A stretch of DNA of 64,000 nucleotides, taken from CAMYMQ01 sp963730305 (GTDB lineage Bacteria; Pseudomonadota; Alphaproteobacteria; Bin65). This document shows, in pieces, positions 26,063 through 35,117 of the stretch; position 1 is the stretch's first letter, and each line of letters opens with the position of its first letter. The notes under the pieces were generated by a model. The model was not told where the DNA came from and did no database searches. It saw only the letters and a program-made list of their open reading frames with translations. A program made the translations under genes and the position numbers. The stretch lies in NCBI GenBank assembly GCA_963730305.1, contig CAVSRB010000004.1, positions 124,001 through 188,000 on the forward strand, written 5' to 3'.

Positions 26063-26773
26063 CTAACCGGTTGGCAAATCGGCGCTTTCGCAGACCAACA
26101 AAAGCGACAGCGGCGGTCCGCCCGACGCCGCGGTCGGCTCGCGCGTCTCGACGACGGTCAGGCCGGCCGCGTCGACCACGGCGCGCCAGCCTGCGCGCGA
26201 ACGGGCGTACCACGGCATCGCCGCCCAGCCCGCACCGCCCTCGAAGGCCGCGAAATCCTCGACCTGCCAGCCCGCCGCGTCGGGCCCGAGCGCGTCGGGG
26301 TGGAGCGTCTGGACGACGACCGCCCCGCCCGGCGCGAGCAGCCCCCGCGCGGCCGCCAACAGTGCAGCCACACCGTCGTCGGCGTCGAACAGGGCGTAGT
26401 TGAAGGCGATCACGTCGAAGCCCGGCGGCAGGTCGTGGCGGCCGGCGGCGAGGTCTTCGTAGCCCAGCACCCGATAGTCCCCCGCCGGATCGGCCGCCCG
26501 CGCCGCCTCGACCAGCGCCGCCGCGGCGTCGATACCCACCCCCGTGCAACCGGTCGCCACGCAGCCGGTCGCGCCGGCGACCGCCCGGACCAGCCAGCCC
26601 TCGCCGCAGCCGGCGTCGAGCAGGCGCCGGGGCCGCCGCCCGACGATCGCGTCGACGACGGCGGCGTCGGCGCCGGCCGTGCGGCTGGCGATCCGGCCTT
26701 CGCGGACCGCGCGGGTCCAGTTGGCCGCGTTGGCGTCCCAGGCCTCGGCAAGCGCCTTGAGGCGGCCGGTCAT
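26063..26773 (-). CDS. Class I SAM-dependent methyltransferase
   Basis: A 236-residue methyltransferase. It opens with LAEAWDANAANWTRAVREG, a helix typical of small-molecule methyltransferases. The SAM loop is LLDAGCGEGWLVRAVAG (about residues 51-67), the acidic residue of motif II is in GVGIDAAAAL, and FDVIAFNYALFD occupies the motif IV position. The C-terminus (WRAVVDAAGLTVVETREP) is complete. The target is unknown. It is transcribed toward the 31-codon gene and may share a promoter with it. Confidence 0.85.
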   Translation of the reverse strand: MTGRLKALAEAWDANAANWTRAVREGRIASRTAGADAAVVDAIVGRRPRRLLDAGCGEGWLVRAVAGATGCVATGCTGVGIDAAAALVEAARAADPAGDYRVLGYEDLAAGRHDLPPGFDVIAFNYALFDADDGVAALLAAARGLLAPGGAVVVQTLHPDALGPDAAGWQVEDFAAFEGGAGWAAMPWYARSRAGWRAVVDAAGLTVVETREPTAASGGPPLSLLLVCESADLPTG

Positions 26774-27274
26774 GGCGCTGATACGCAGCCCACAGCGCTA
26801 CCCGTGGTTCTGAATTTATTCCTTGAACGGGGTGTTTGCATGCTCATCTGTCTGTCGGGCGTGTCCCAAGGCGACCGTCGTCCCTCAACCGTAATGATGG
26901 CAGATGACGACAATTGATGACACGGGCCGAGGCAACACCCCCCTCTCCCTTGGGGAGAGGGTTGCGCAGGGTTGGCGAGGCGAAGCCGAGCCGTACCCGG
27001 AGCTGGGTGAGGGGGCCACCCGTCGAGGCCCGAAAGATAACCAAAGATAACCGATGATAACCTTTCGCCCTTTTCCGCGCCGCCGGCCGATGATGACAAA
27101 TGATGACATCTGTTTACATCTCGGCTTCGCGCACCCAGCGGACGTCAGCCGCCGCACCGGCGGGTTTCGGGCGGTGCGGACGCGAATGATGACAAATGAT
27201 GACATTTCGGGCGACAAGTCGGGGACCCGCACCCACCCGGCGACGTCCGTCGCGAACTCCACGGGAGAAGCCCC
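26774..27274. promoter_or_regulatory. 500-base non-coding region with TGATGACA direct repeats upstream of the aldolase gene
   Basis: No gene is visible. The 20-mer ATGATGACAAATGATGACAT occurs twice, at 27090-27109 and 27186-27205, 96 bases apart. A related ATTGATGACAC lies at 26913-26923, and a run of GATAACC units (AAGATAACC, TGATAACC) at 27036-27062. A separate GC-rich repeat occupies 26938-27015. The 3' end holds GGGAGAAG, the ribosome binding site for the gene at 27275. The repeated units look like regulator binding sites; the regulator is not identifiable. Confidence 0.45.
26938..27015. repeat. Intergenic GC-rich repeat, CCCTCTCCC type
   Basis: The hairpin CCCTCTCCC-TTGG-GGAGAGGG (26941-26961) is followed by GTTGCGCAGGGTTGGCGAG and ends AGCTGGGTGAGGGGG. 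Elements with this consensus are widespread between proteobacterial genes. Only one copy is in this window. Confidence 0.65.
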
Positions 27275-28075
27275 ATGCTGCGACCCAACCCCATGAAGGC
27301 GCGCCTGCGCGACGGCAAGAAATGCCTCGGCCTGTGGCTGCTGTCCAACAACGCGCTCGCCGCCGAGATGGTCGCCCAGGCCGGGTTCGACTTCGTCATC
27401 ATCGACCACGAGCATGCGCCCGGCGACCTGATGGGCGTGATCGGCCAGCAGCACGCCCTGCGCGCCACCGCGCCCGCCACTGGACCGGCGGGAGGCCCGG
27501 CGGTGTTCCTGCGCGTGCCGTGGAACGATCCGGTCTACATCAAGCGCGCGCTCGACACCGGCGTCGAGGGCATCATGGTGCCCTACGTCGAGACCGCCGA
27601 CGAGGCGCGCGCCGCGGTCGAGGCCTGCAAGTATCCGCCGGAGGGCAACCGCGGCTGCGCGGTCGGCGCGATCCATGCCACCGGCTTCGGCTTCGAGCGC
27701 AAGGACTATTGGGCGCGGGTCAACGACGAGGTCACGGTCATCCTCCAGATCGAGACGCCCCGGGCGATCGACAACATCCCGGCGATCGCCGAGGTGCCGG
27801 GCATCGACGTGCTGTTCATCGGCCCGACCGACCTGACCGTGACCGCCGGCTACAACCCGACCGACCCGCCCCAGGAAGCGCTCGACCTGATCGCCCGGGC
27901 CGAGGAGGCGATCAAGGCGACCGGCATCGCGATGGCGACCGTGCCCTATTACGGCCGGGGGCCGCAGGACATGTTCGACCGCGGCTACGCGATGGCGATC
28001 CAGAACAGCGAGCTGACCCTGATCCGCAACGCCGGCCTTGCCATGGTGGAGCCGCACCGCAAGGCCAACGGCTAG
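27275..28075 (+). CDS. HpcH/HpaI-family class II aldolase
   Basis: A 266-residue pyruvate aldolase-type TIM barrel. Family landmarks: FVIIDHEHAPGDLMG with the catalytic histidine, FLRVPWNDPVYIKRALDTG, VEGIMVPYVETADEA, the metal-binding glutamate in VILQIETPRAI, and IDVLFIGPTDLT. Relatives cleave 4-hydroxy-2-oxo acids or act on 2-keto-3-deoxy sugar acids; the exact substrate is not fixed by sequence. The ATG at 27275 follows GGGAGAAGCCCC. A reductase gene lies 38 bases downstream, suggesting a small catabolic operon. Confidence 0.88.
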   Translation: MLRPNPMKARLRDGKKCLGLWLLSNNALAAEMVAQAGFDFVIIDHEHAPGDLMGVIGQQHALRATAPATGPAGGPAVFLRVPWNDPVYIKRALDTGVEGIMVPYVETADEARAAVEACKYPPEGNRGCAVGAIHATGFGFERKDYWARVNDEVTVILQIETPRAIDNIPAIAEVPGIDVLFIGPTDLTVTAGYNPTDPPQEALDLIARAEEAIKATGIAMATVPYYGRGPQDMFDRGYAMAIQNSELTLIRNAGLAMVEPHRKANG

Positions 28076-28113
28076 GCGATCGATATGGCTGGCGACAAAC
28101 AAGGGAGACCGAC

Positions 28114-29157
28114 GTGACCGAGACCAAGAACCGGCAGTGGCTGCTGGCCGACCGCCCGGCAGGCGACTTCGACGAGAGCGCGTTCGAGCTGGTCGAGACG
28201 CCGATCCCGGAGCCCGCCGAGGGCGAGATCCTGGTCCACAACATCTGGCTGTCGGTCGATCCCTACATGCGCGGCCGGATGCGCGACGTGAAGAGCTACG
28301 TCCCGCCGGTCCAGCTCGGCGCGGTGATGGAGGGCGGCACGGTCGGCGAGGTGATCGCGTCGAACAACCCGGACTTCAAGGTCGGCGACATCGTCGAGGA
28401 GCGGCTGGGCTGGCAGGAATACGCCGTCACCGACGGCCGGATGACGCGGATCGTCGACCCCGCCATGGCGCCGATCCAGACCGCCGTCGGCGTGCTCGGC
28501 ATGCCGGGGATGACCGCCTATTTCGGCACGCTCGACGTGATCGGGGTCAAGGAGGGCGACACCGTCGTGGTCTCCGCCGCGTCGGGGGCGGTCGGTGGGC
28601 TGGTCGGCCAGGTCGCGCGGATCGCCGGGGCCAAGCGCGTGGTCGGCATCGCCGGCGGACCCGACAAGTGCAAATGGTGCGTCGACGAGCTCGGCTACGA
28701 CGCCTGCATCGACTACCGGCCGCTGAACCGCGACACCGGCGCGCTGATCAAGGCGTTGCGCGCGGAATGCCCCGACGGCATCGACGGCTATTTCGACAAT
28801 GTCGGCTCGTGGATCTCCGACGCGATCTACCCGCTGATCAACGTCGGCGCGCGGATCGCGATCTGCGGCACGATCGCCGAGTACAACCTGACCGAGCCGG
28901 AGACGGCGCCGCGCATCACCCGCCACCTGCTGGTCAACCGCGCCCAGGTCCGCGGCTTCATCGTGTTCGACTTCCGCAGCCGCTACCCGGAGGCCGAGGC
29001 CAAGATGGCCGAGTGGATCCGCGACGGCCGGATCAAGTATCGCGAGGACATCGTCGACGGCCTGGAGAACGCGCCCTCGGCGCTGAAGCGGCTGTTCGAG
29101 GGCAAGAATTTCGGCAAGCAGCTGGTGCGCATCCGGCCCGACCCGACGGCGGGGTGA
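28114..29157 (+). CDS. Zinc-independent MDR-family NADPH-dependent oxidoreductase (COG2130)
   Basis: A 347-residue medium-chain reductase of the leukotriene B4 12-hydroxydehydrogenase / curcumin reductase type, which reduces activated C=C bonds with NADPH. Diagnostic blocks: SVDPYMRGRM, LGMPGMTAYFG, VVVSAASGAVGGLVGQVAR (cofactor loop), GYDACIDYR and YFDNVG. No zinc-ligand cysteines are present, as expected. It starts at the GTG at 28114, seven bases after AGGGAGA. It follows the aldolase and presumably acts in the same unknown pathway. Confidence 0.88.
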   Translation: MTETKNRQWLLADRPAGDFDESAFELVETPIPEPAEGEILVHNIWLSVDPYMRGRMRDVKSYVPPVQLGAVMEGGTVGEVIASNNPDFKVGDIVEERLGWQEYAVTDGRMTRIVDPAMAPIQTAVGVLGMPGMTAYFGTLDVIGVKEGDTVVVSAASGAVGGLVGQVARIAGAKRVVGIAGGPDKCKWCVDELGYDACIDYRPLNRDTGALIKALRAECPDGIDGYFDNVGSWISDAIYPLINVGARIAICGTIAEYNLTEPETAPRITRHLLVNRAQVRGFIVFDFRSRYPEAEAKMAEWIRDGRIKYREDIVDGLENAPSALKRLFEGKNFGKQLVRIRPDPTAG

Positions 29158-29182
29158 GCGGCTTCGGCGGGGTGGCCCGTCC

Positions 29183-29293
29183 TCCCATCCTTCGAGACGC
29201 GCCTGACGGCGCTCCTCAGGATGAAGGCGGTGCTAAGGGTCGGCCAACAGCTTCATCCTGAGGAGGCCCGCAGGGCCGTCTCGAAGGATGGGA
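29183..29293. repeat. Intergenic palindromic repeat, family B, copy 4
   Basis: Left arm CCCATCCTTCGAGACGCGCC...CTCCTCAGGATGAAG (29184-29226), right arm CTTCATCCTGAGGAGG...GTCTCGAAGGATGGG (29251-29292). It lies between the convergent reductase and flavoprotein genes, as the other copies do. Confidence 0.85.
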
Positions 29294-29308
29294 AGCCGCG
29301 CGAGGTCC

Positions 29309-30742
29309 CTACGCCAGGCGCATCAGGAACCGCACCACCCGCTTCGTCCGGGCGCTGAACAGGGCGGGGTAATAGAAGGTGCCGGCCGCGCGCTTGCCGA
29401 CCTCGCCCAGGGTCGGATAGGGCGCGATGTAGCCGGCCATGTGGCGCAGCTTGAGGCCGTTCTGCAGCGCCAGCACCCAGGGCTGGATCAGCTCGCCGGC
29501 CTGGGGGCCGAGGATGTGGACGCCGAGGATCTTGCCCTTGGGCGTGGCCAGCACCTTGATCAGGCCGTCGGTGGTGCGCTCGGCCTGGGCGCGGTCGTTC
29601 TCGGCGAAGGGCCAGCGCAGCACGGTGATCGGCCCCTTGGCGCGGGCCGCCGCCTCGGACAGGCCGACCTGGGCCAGCTCGGGCTCGGTGTAGGTCACCG
29701 CGGGCAGGGCGCGCAGGTCGGCCTTGGCCCAGAACATGCGGAACAGCATCCGGCGGATGACGACGCCCGCATGGTAGCCGGCGAGGTGGGTGAACTGGGG
29801 CCCGCCGGCGGCGTCGCCGACCGCGAAGACCCGGCGGTTGGTCGAGCGCAGGCCGGGGTCGACGGTGACGCCCTTGCGGTCGAAGGCGACCCCGGCGGCG
29901 TCGAGACCGAGGTCGTCGACGTTGGCGGCGCGGCCGGTGGCGACCAGCAGGTGTGAGCCGGTGATCGTCTCGGTGGTCTCGCCGTCGCCGTTGGCCGCGA
30001 CGTCGATAGCGACGGAGCTCCCCTCGGCGCGCACGGCCTTGACCGCGGCGCCCTCGCGCAGGGTGACGCCCTCGGCGCGCAGCCGGTCGCGCAGCAGCTG
30101 GACCAGCTCGGGGTCGCCGGGGCCGAGGATGCGCGCGCCCTCGATCACGGTGACCTTCGACCCTAGGCGGCGGAAGGCCTGGGCCATCTCGATCCCGATC
30201 GGCCCGCCGCCGACGATGACCAGGTGGTCGGGCCGCTCGGTCAGGTCGAAGACGGTCTCGTTGGTCAGGTAGGGGACCCGGTCGAGCCCGTCGATCGGCG
30301 GCGCGGCGGGGCGCGAGCCGGTGGCGACGACGAACCACTTGGCGCGAATAGAGGTGTCGCCGACCGCGACCGTGCGCGGCCCGGTGAAGCGCGCCGCGCC
30401 GCGGATGACCTGGACGCCCATGGCGGTGAAGCGGGCCTCGGAGTCGACCGGCGCGATCGCGTCGACGACGCCGCGGACGTGGGCGTGGACCCGGGCGAAG
30501 TCGATCGCGGGCTCGTCCACCCCGATGCCGAAGGCGGCGCTGCTGCGGTGCCGGTTCGCGGCGTGGGCGGCGGCGAGCAGCGCCTTGGACGGGACGCAGC
30601 CATAGTTGAGGCAGTCGCCGCCCATCCGGCCCTTCTCGATCAGGATGGTGCGCGCGCCCATCTGCGACGCGCCGGCGGCGACCGACAGGCCGCCCGAGCC
30701 GGCACCGATCACGCAGACATCGGCTTGCAGGTCTGCCGCCAC
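29309..30742 (-). CDS. Pyridine nucleotide-disulfide oxidoreductase, MerA/Lpd-like
   Basis: A 477-residue class I flavoprotein disulfide reductase. It has the FAD loop VCVIGAGSGGLSVA, the redox pair C44/C49 in GGDCLNYGCVPSK, the NAD(P) loop LVIVGGGPIGIEMAQAF, and VFAVGDAAGGPQFTHLA. The C-terminal active-site segment is AGYIAPYPTLGEV instead of the His-Pro-Thr segment of true lipoamide dehydrogenase. It also lacks the N-terminal metal domain of MerA. It is therefore one of the uncharacterised MerA-like reductases, and the name dihydrolipoamide dehydrogenase should be avoided. Its stop lies just past a family B repeat, and its start is 79 bases from the TRAP permease stop. Confidence 0.85.
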   Translation of the reverse strand: MAADLQADVCVIGAGSGGLSVAAGASQMGARTILIEKGRMGGDCLNYGCVPSKALLAAAHAANRHRSSAAFGIGVDEPAIDFARVHAHVRGVVDAIAPVDSEARFTAMGVQVIRGAARFTGPRTVAVGDTSIRAKWFVVATGSRPAAPPIDGLDRVPYLTNETVFDLTERPDHLVIVGGGPIGIEMAQAFRRLGSKVTVIEGARILGPGDPELVQLLRDRLRAEGVTLREGAAVKAVRAEGSSVAIDVAANGDGETTETITGSHLLVATGRAANVDDLGLDAAGVAFDRKGVTVDPGLRSTNRRVFAVGDAAGGPQFTHLAGYHAGVVIRRMLFRMFWAKADLRALPAVTYTEPELAQVGLSEAAARAKGPITVLRWPFAENDRAQAERTTDGLIKVLATPKGKILGVHILGPQAGELIQPWVLALQNGLKLRHMAGYIAPYPTLGEVGKRAAGTFYYPALFSARTKRVVRFLMRLA

Positions 30743-30820
30743 CCGTCGTCTCCCGTCCCCCGTGCTTGGTGGCGGCAGCTTAACGCAGCCGGGCGCGCGG
30801 GCAAGCGGGGCGTCGGACCG

Positions 30821-32939
30821 TCAGGCCCCAGACTTGGACGGCGCGACCTCGCGCAGTCCCGTGATCGGGAAGAACCACAGGCCGGCGATCACGATCGCGG
30901 CAACGGCCATCGCCTCGAAGGAGGGCGAGATGAAGCACAGGCCGGCGCCGAACAGGGCGATCCGGCCCCACCAGGGGATCGGCGCCCGCAGGTAGCCCTC
31001 GACCCCGAGGCCGAGCAGGATCACGCCGATGCCTGCCGTCACGCAGGAGATCACGATATGATACCAAGCCGCGTCGAGCAGCAGCCCCGGCTGGAACACG
31101 AAGGCGAACGGCACGATGAAGGCGCCGATCGCGAACTTGACCGCCAGCATGGCGATGCGGATCGGGTTGTCCTCCGCGATCGATGACGCGGCGTAGGCGG
31201 CGACCGCCACCGGCGGCGTGATCGCCGACATGACCGCGAAATAGAGCAGGAACAGGTGCCCGCCCATCAGCGGCACGTGGAGCTGGACCAGGAGCGGCCC
31301 CATCAGCATGGCGGCGAGGATGTAGGCGCTGGGCGTCGGCATGCCGAGGCCGAGCACGATGGTCAGCGCGGCGGCGACCAGCAGCGCCGGGAACACCTGG
31401 GCGTCGGTCATGCCGTAGACGACGTGGGCGAACTTGGCCGCCAACCCGGTCATGGTGATGCCGCCGATGACCAGCCCTGCGGCGGCGCAGGCGCCGGCGA
31501 CCGGGATCATGCGGAACGCGGTGTCGGCGATCGCCCGGTAGCCGGCGACCAGCGCGACATGGTCCTGCCGGCGGACCACGCGGCGCACCACCGCGACGAC
31601 GAAGGTCGCGACGGTGACCCCGGCGGCGAGCCAGTGGAGCGGATATTCGGTGGCCAGGCCGATGGCGAGCAGGATCAGCGGGACGAGGCGCAGGGCGGTG
31701 TCGGCGATCGCGGCCGGCCCGCCCATGATCTCGGCCCGCGTCTCGAAGCGCAGGACGGCGACGGTCAGGATCGCGGCGGTGCCGATCAGCGCGACCCGGG
31801 TCGGCGTGTAGCCGAGCAGCAGGACCACGGTGAGCACGACCAGCGGCACCAGGAACATGCCGCCGCTCTTCAGGGTCGGCACGATCTTCGGGATCTTGTC
31901 CGGCTCGAGCGCGTTCAGCCCCATCTTGAGCGAGCGCAGGTGGACCTGGGTGTAGATCGCGAGATAGTAGAGCAGCGCCGGGATCAGGGCGGCGATGGCG
32001 ATCTTGGAGTATTCGATGCCGGTGGCCTCTGCCATCAGGAAGGCCGCCGTGCCCATGACCGGGGGCAACAGGCTGCCGCCGGTCGACGATGCCACCTCGA
32101 CCGCGCCGGCCAGCGCGCCGTCGTAGCCGAGCCGCTTCATGATCGGGATGGTGATCGAGCCGGTGGTGACGACGTCGGAGGTCGGGCTGCCCGAGACCAT
32201 GCCGTAGAGGCCCGAGGAGATCACCGCGATCTTGGCCGGCCCGCCCGGGCGGTGGCCACTGATCGCGGCGGCGAAGTCGAAGAAGAAGTCGCCGCCGCGG
32301 GCGTACATCAGCACGGTGCCGAACATCACGAACATGAAGGCGTAGGTCGCCGCGACGCGCACCGGCAGGCCGAGAATGCCGTCGGTGGTGAACACCGTGA
32401 TCTCGATGAAATGGCTGTAGTCGATGTAGCCGTGCTGGAGCACGCCGCCGAGCAGGTGGCCGAGCAGGTTGTAAGCGACGAAGACCAGCACCACGAGCAT
32501 CAGGCCGAGCCCGGTCGTTCGCCGGGTGATCTCGAGCGTCATGCCCGAACAGCGCGCTGCCGAAGACGATGTCCCAGTCGGTCAGCGGATCGAGCAGGAC
32601 GATGCGCTGCTCGATCACGCCCGCATGGAGGGTGAAATAGACGCCCGTCGCGAGGCTCACAGCGCACAACGCCCAATCCATCGGGGTCGGGAGGGTCGCC
32701 TTCGAATCCGGCGTCGCCGCGACGGTGAGCACGGCGAGCGCCATCATGCCGGACAGGAAGACGACCGCCAGGGTCCACGGCTGGATGATGTCGAAGGCCG
32801 CCGCATAGATGACCCAACAGCCAAGCCCGAAGGCCGGCACGGTGAGCAGCCAGAACAGCGCGCCGGTCGGACGTCGGCGCGCGCCGACGGAGAACAGGGC
32901 GGAAAGGCGCAAGGATCCTGCGAGGGACATGGCGTTCAA
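30821..32939 (-). CDS. TRAP transporter fused permease (TAXI type), one frameshift near 32545
   Basis: About 705 residues when repaired. An N-terminal four-helix DctQ-like part (RRPTGALFWLLTVPAFGLGCWVIY...) is fused to a twelve-helix DctM part with SGSPTSDVVTTGSITIPIMKR, SSTGGSLLPPVMGTAAFLMAE and LGLGMPTPSAYIL, all standard for fused TRAP permeases. It imports a substrate with the Na+ or H+ gradient. A GGG run in the coding strand where GG is expected shifts the frame between ALFG and MTLEITRRTTG. The binding protein gene lies 93 bases upstream and a stem-loop sits between the two. The substrate is unknown. Confidence 0.86.
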
Positions 32940-32981
32940 TCCGACACGGGGGCCCGTACCCCGCGGGTGGGCAGGAAGCGT

Positions 32982-33010
32982 GTGGGCCTTGACGACACGC
33001 CAAGGCCCAC
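32982..33010 (-). other. Intercistronic stem-loop between TAXI binding protein and permease genes
   Basis: A perfect 10-base stem GTGGGCCTTG / CAAGGCCCAC with a 9-base loop lies 22 bases past the binding-protein stop. No U-run follows, so it is more likely an mRNA processing or stabilising structure than a terminator. Such hairpins commonly raise the amount of binding protein over permease. Confidence 0.6.
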
Positions 33011-33032
33011 GATCAGGTCACGGCCGCGCGGC

Positions 33033-34040
33033 CTACTTCATCAACCCGACTTCCTTGAAATACTTCGCGGCACCCGGATGGAACGGGATCGCGCTCGGCT
33101 CGGCGAAGGTGGCCTTGGTGGTCGCCTTCTTGATCAGCCGGTGGGCCGTCTTGAACTTCTCGATCTGGGTGACCACGGCCTTGGTCAGGTCGTAGGCCTC
33201 CTGGTTGCTCATGTCCTTGTTGACGACGATGATCGCGCCGGCACAGACCGAGTTTATGTCCTGATGGATGAACGGATACTCGGACGCCTTGAAGGTGCAG
33301 GTCTTGCCGCCGATCATCTTGGCGACCCGCTCAGCCACGGCCGGCTCGATCTGCAGCATGGCGAGGTTGTCGCCCAGACCGCGCATGATCTCGCGAACCC
33401 TCGGGTGCTTGTAGGCGATGCCGAAGACGGTCATGTCGATGCGGCGGTCGGTCATCAGCGAGGTGATCTCGCGCGAAGCGGCGTAGACGACCTGACCGCC
33501 CCACTTCTTGATGTCGGACAGCTTGACCCCCGACTGCTCCAGCACGAGCCGGCCGATGTCGCTGTCGGAGTTGCCGCGGCGGTTGATCGCGATGCGCAGC
33601 GGCGGCTTCTTCTTGGCGATGTCGGAGACGGTCTTGAGGCCGTACTTGTCGGCGATGTCCTTGCGAATCAGGGCGTGCTGGGCCTGGAAACGCGCGCTCG
33701 GCGAATAGACCCGGACGAGCTGGCGGATGTTGGTGATCTTGCCCCTGAACGGCTTCACGCCCTGGTTCGCCATGACCAATTCCATGTCGACGGCGATGCC
33801 CATCGGGACCTTGCCGGTCGACACCAGCACGATGTTGGCGAAGCCGCCGCTGCCGGTCTGATAGGTGACGGTCGATCCGGGATAGGCGGCCGCGATCGCC
33901 GCGTCGAGGCCGCGGCCGATGCGCGACCACAGGCCACCCGGGCTCGCGCCCGACAGGGTGACGTTATAGGTCTTCGCCACAGCAGGCCCGGCCGCCACCA
34001 GCGGCAGGACGAGTGCGAACGCAATCGCCAGACGTTTCAT
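33033..34040 (-). CDS. TAXI-family TRAP transporter solute-binding protein
   Basis: A 335-residue periplasmic protein. The signal peptide MKRLAIAFALVLPLVAAGPAVA is cut near residue 22, and the mature part has the TAXI opening LSGASPGGLWSRIGRGLDAAI, TYQTGSGGFANIV and the block PFRGKITNIRQLVRVY. It captures the solute for the neighbouring fused permease. TAXI proteins have been linked to glutamate-like and other organic acids, but the ligand here is unknown. The ATG follows GGGAGGAAG. The promoter should lie in 34041-34180, where the composition is more AT-rich. Confidence 0.9.
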   Translation of the reverse strand: MKRLAIAFALVLPLVAAGPAVAKTYNVTLSGASPGGLWSRIGRGLDAAIAAAYPGSTVTYQTGSGGFANIVLVSTGKVPMGIAVDMELVMANQGVKPFRGKITNIRQLVRVYSPSARFQAQHALIRKDIADKYGLKTVSDIAKKKPPLRIAINRRGNSDSDIGRLVLEQSGVKLSDIKKWGGQVVYAASREITSLMTDRRIDMTVFGIAYKHPRVREIMRGLGDNLAMLQIEPAVAERVAKMIGGKTCTFKASEYPFIHQDINSVCAGAIIVVNKDMSNQEAYDLTKAVVTQIEKFKTAHRLIKKATTKATFAEPSAIPFHPGAAKYFKEVGLMK

Positions 34041-34202
34041 GAGAACTTCCTCCCTAGTTGCCCCGTTTTGGGATTCGCCGGATTACTGAACGCTTCGGCT
34101 GTTTGGGTGAGCATACAAGAACTGGATCGACCCTGTCATCCGACACTTAGGTATCTTAGCGTTTTGCGGCCGGGGCCTCCGGCGGCGAGGCCCGTGGGGT
34201 GC

Positions 34203-35087
34203 TCAGCCGTCCGCTTCGATGATCGCACAGAGCGCGTCGATGGTCTCTTCGAGGGTCCGGTCGCGGTTCATGGTCTCGCGCGTCTCGGCCGCGAACGGGG
34301 TGCGGTCGAGCAGCCGGAACATCGCCGCGGCGCCGCGGTGGAAGTCCGGCGTGACGCCGGCGGCGGCGAAGGTGGCGGCGATCTCCTCCATCTCGCCGAC
34401 CCAGCGGCCGGCGTCGATCGGCAGGGCCGGCGTGCGCGACCGCATGTCCGCATAGACGGCGGACTGGCTGGCCTCGAACTCGTGGCGCAGCTCGTCAGCG
34501 ACGCCGAGCCGGGCGGCCGCCGTGAGCAGGGCGACGCGCAAGGTCCACGATCCCTTGGTCAGCGCCGCGTAGCACATCTTCAGCGCCGACGCTCGGCCGA
34601 CCTCGGTGCCGATCTCGCGCACGTCGAGCAGGTCCGACTGCAAGGTGCGCAGCGGCGCGCAGTCGGGGCCGCTGATATAGAGCCGGGTCGCCGGCGCGGA
34701 CCGGGGCGCGGGGCCGACGATGCCGCCGTCGACGAAGGGCGCGCCGGCCGCCTCGATCACGTCGCCGACCTGGCGCGCCGTCGCGGGCGAGATCGCGTTG
34801 CAGTCGGCATAGACCGGCGTGGCCCCGGCGGCGGCCATCGCCCCGGCGACGCGACGGGCGGTGTCGAGCGCCGCCGCGGGCGGCAGGATCGAGAGGATCA
34901 GGTCGGCCTCGCCGACCATCGCTTCCAGCGGCGCGACGTCGACGAAGCCGGCGGCCGCGGCGAGTTCGTGCGACCGGGCGCTACGGCCGTCGAGGCAGGT
35001 GATGACCTTGTGCCCCAGGCCCGCCGCGACGGCGCCGACGGCACTGCCCATGTCGCCGGGGCTGAGGATCGCAATGGTCTGGGCCAT
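34203..35087 (-). CDS. NAD(P)-binding beta-hydroxyacid dehydrogenase-like protein (DUF1932)
   Basis: 294 residues. The N-terminal dinucleotide fold opens IAILSPGDMGSAVGAVAAGLGH and is followed by LILSILPPAAALDTA and VYADCNAISP. The C-terminal helical domain, around the lysine in ALKMCYAALTKGSWTLRVAL, is the DUF1932 type found in relatives of 6-phosphogluconate and 3-hydroxyisobutyrate dehydrogenases. The reaction is unknown; the family likely oxidises small hydroxy acids. It stands 162 bases upstream of the TAXI gene on the same strand, which makes a shared catabolic role possible. Confidence 0.82.
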   Translation of the reverse strand: MAQTIAILSPGDMGSAVGAVAAGLGHKVITCLDGRSARSHELAAAAGFVDVAPLEAMVGEADLILSILPPAAALDTARRVAGAMAAAGATPVYADCNAISPATARQVGDVIEAAGAPFVDGGIVGPAPRSAPATRLYISGPDCAPLRTLQSDLLDVREIGTEVGRASALKMCYAALTKGSWTLRVALLTAAARLGVADELRHEFEASQSAVYADMRSRTPALPIDAGRWVGEMEEIAATFAAAGVTPDFHRGAAAMFRLLDRTPFAAETRETMNRDRTLEETIDALCAIIEADG

Positions 35088-35117
35088 GCAGCCGCTCCTG
35101 ACGCGACCGTCCCGCGG

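Noticed and set aside
29309..30742. Naming the flavoprotein dihydrolipoamide dehydrogenase or mercuric reductase
   Set aside because: The C-terminal active-site residues fit neither enzyme, and no 2-oxoacid dehydrogenase or mer genes are adjacent.
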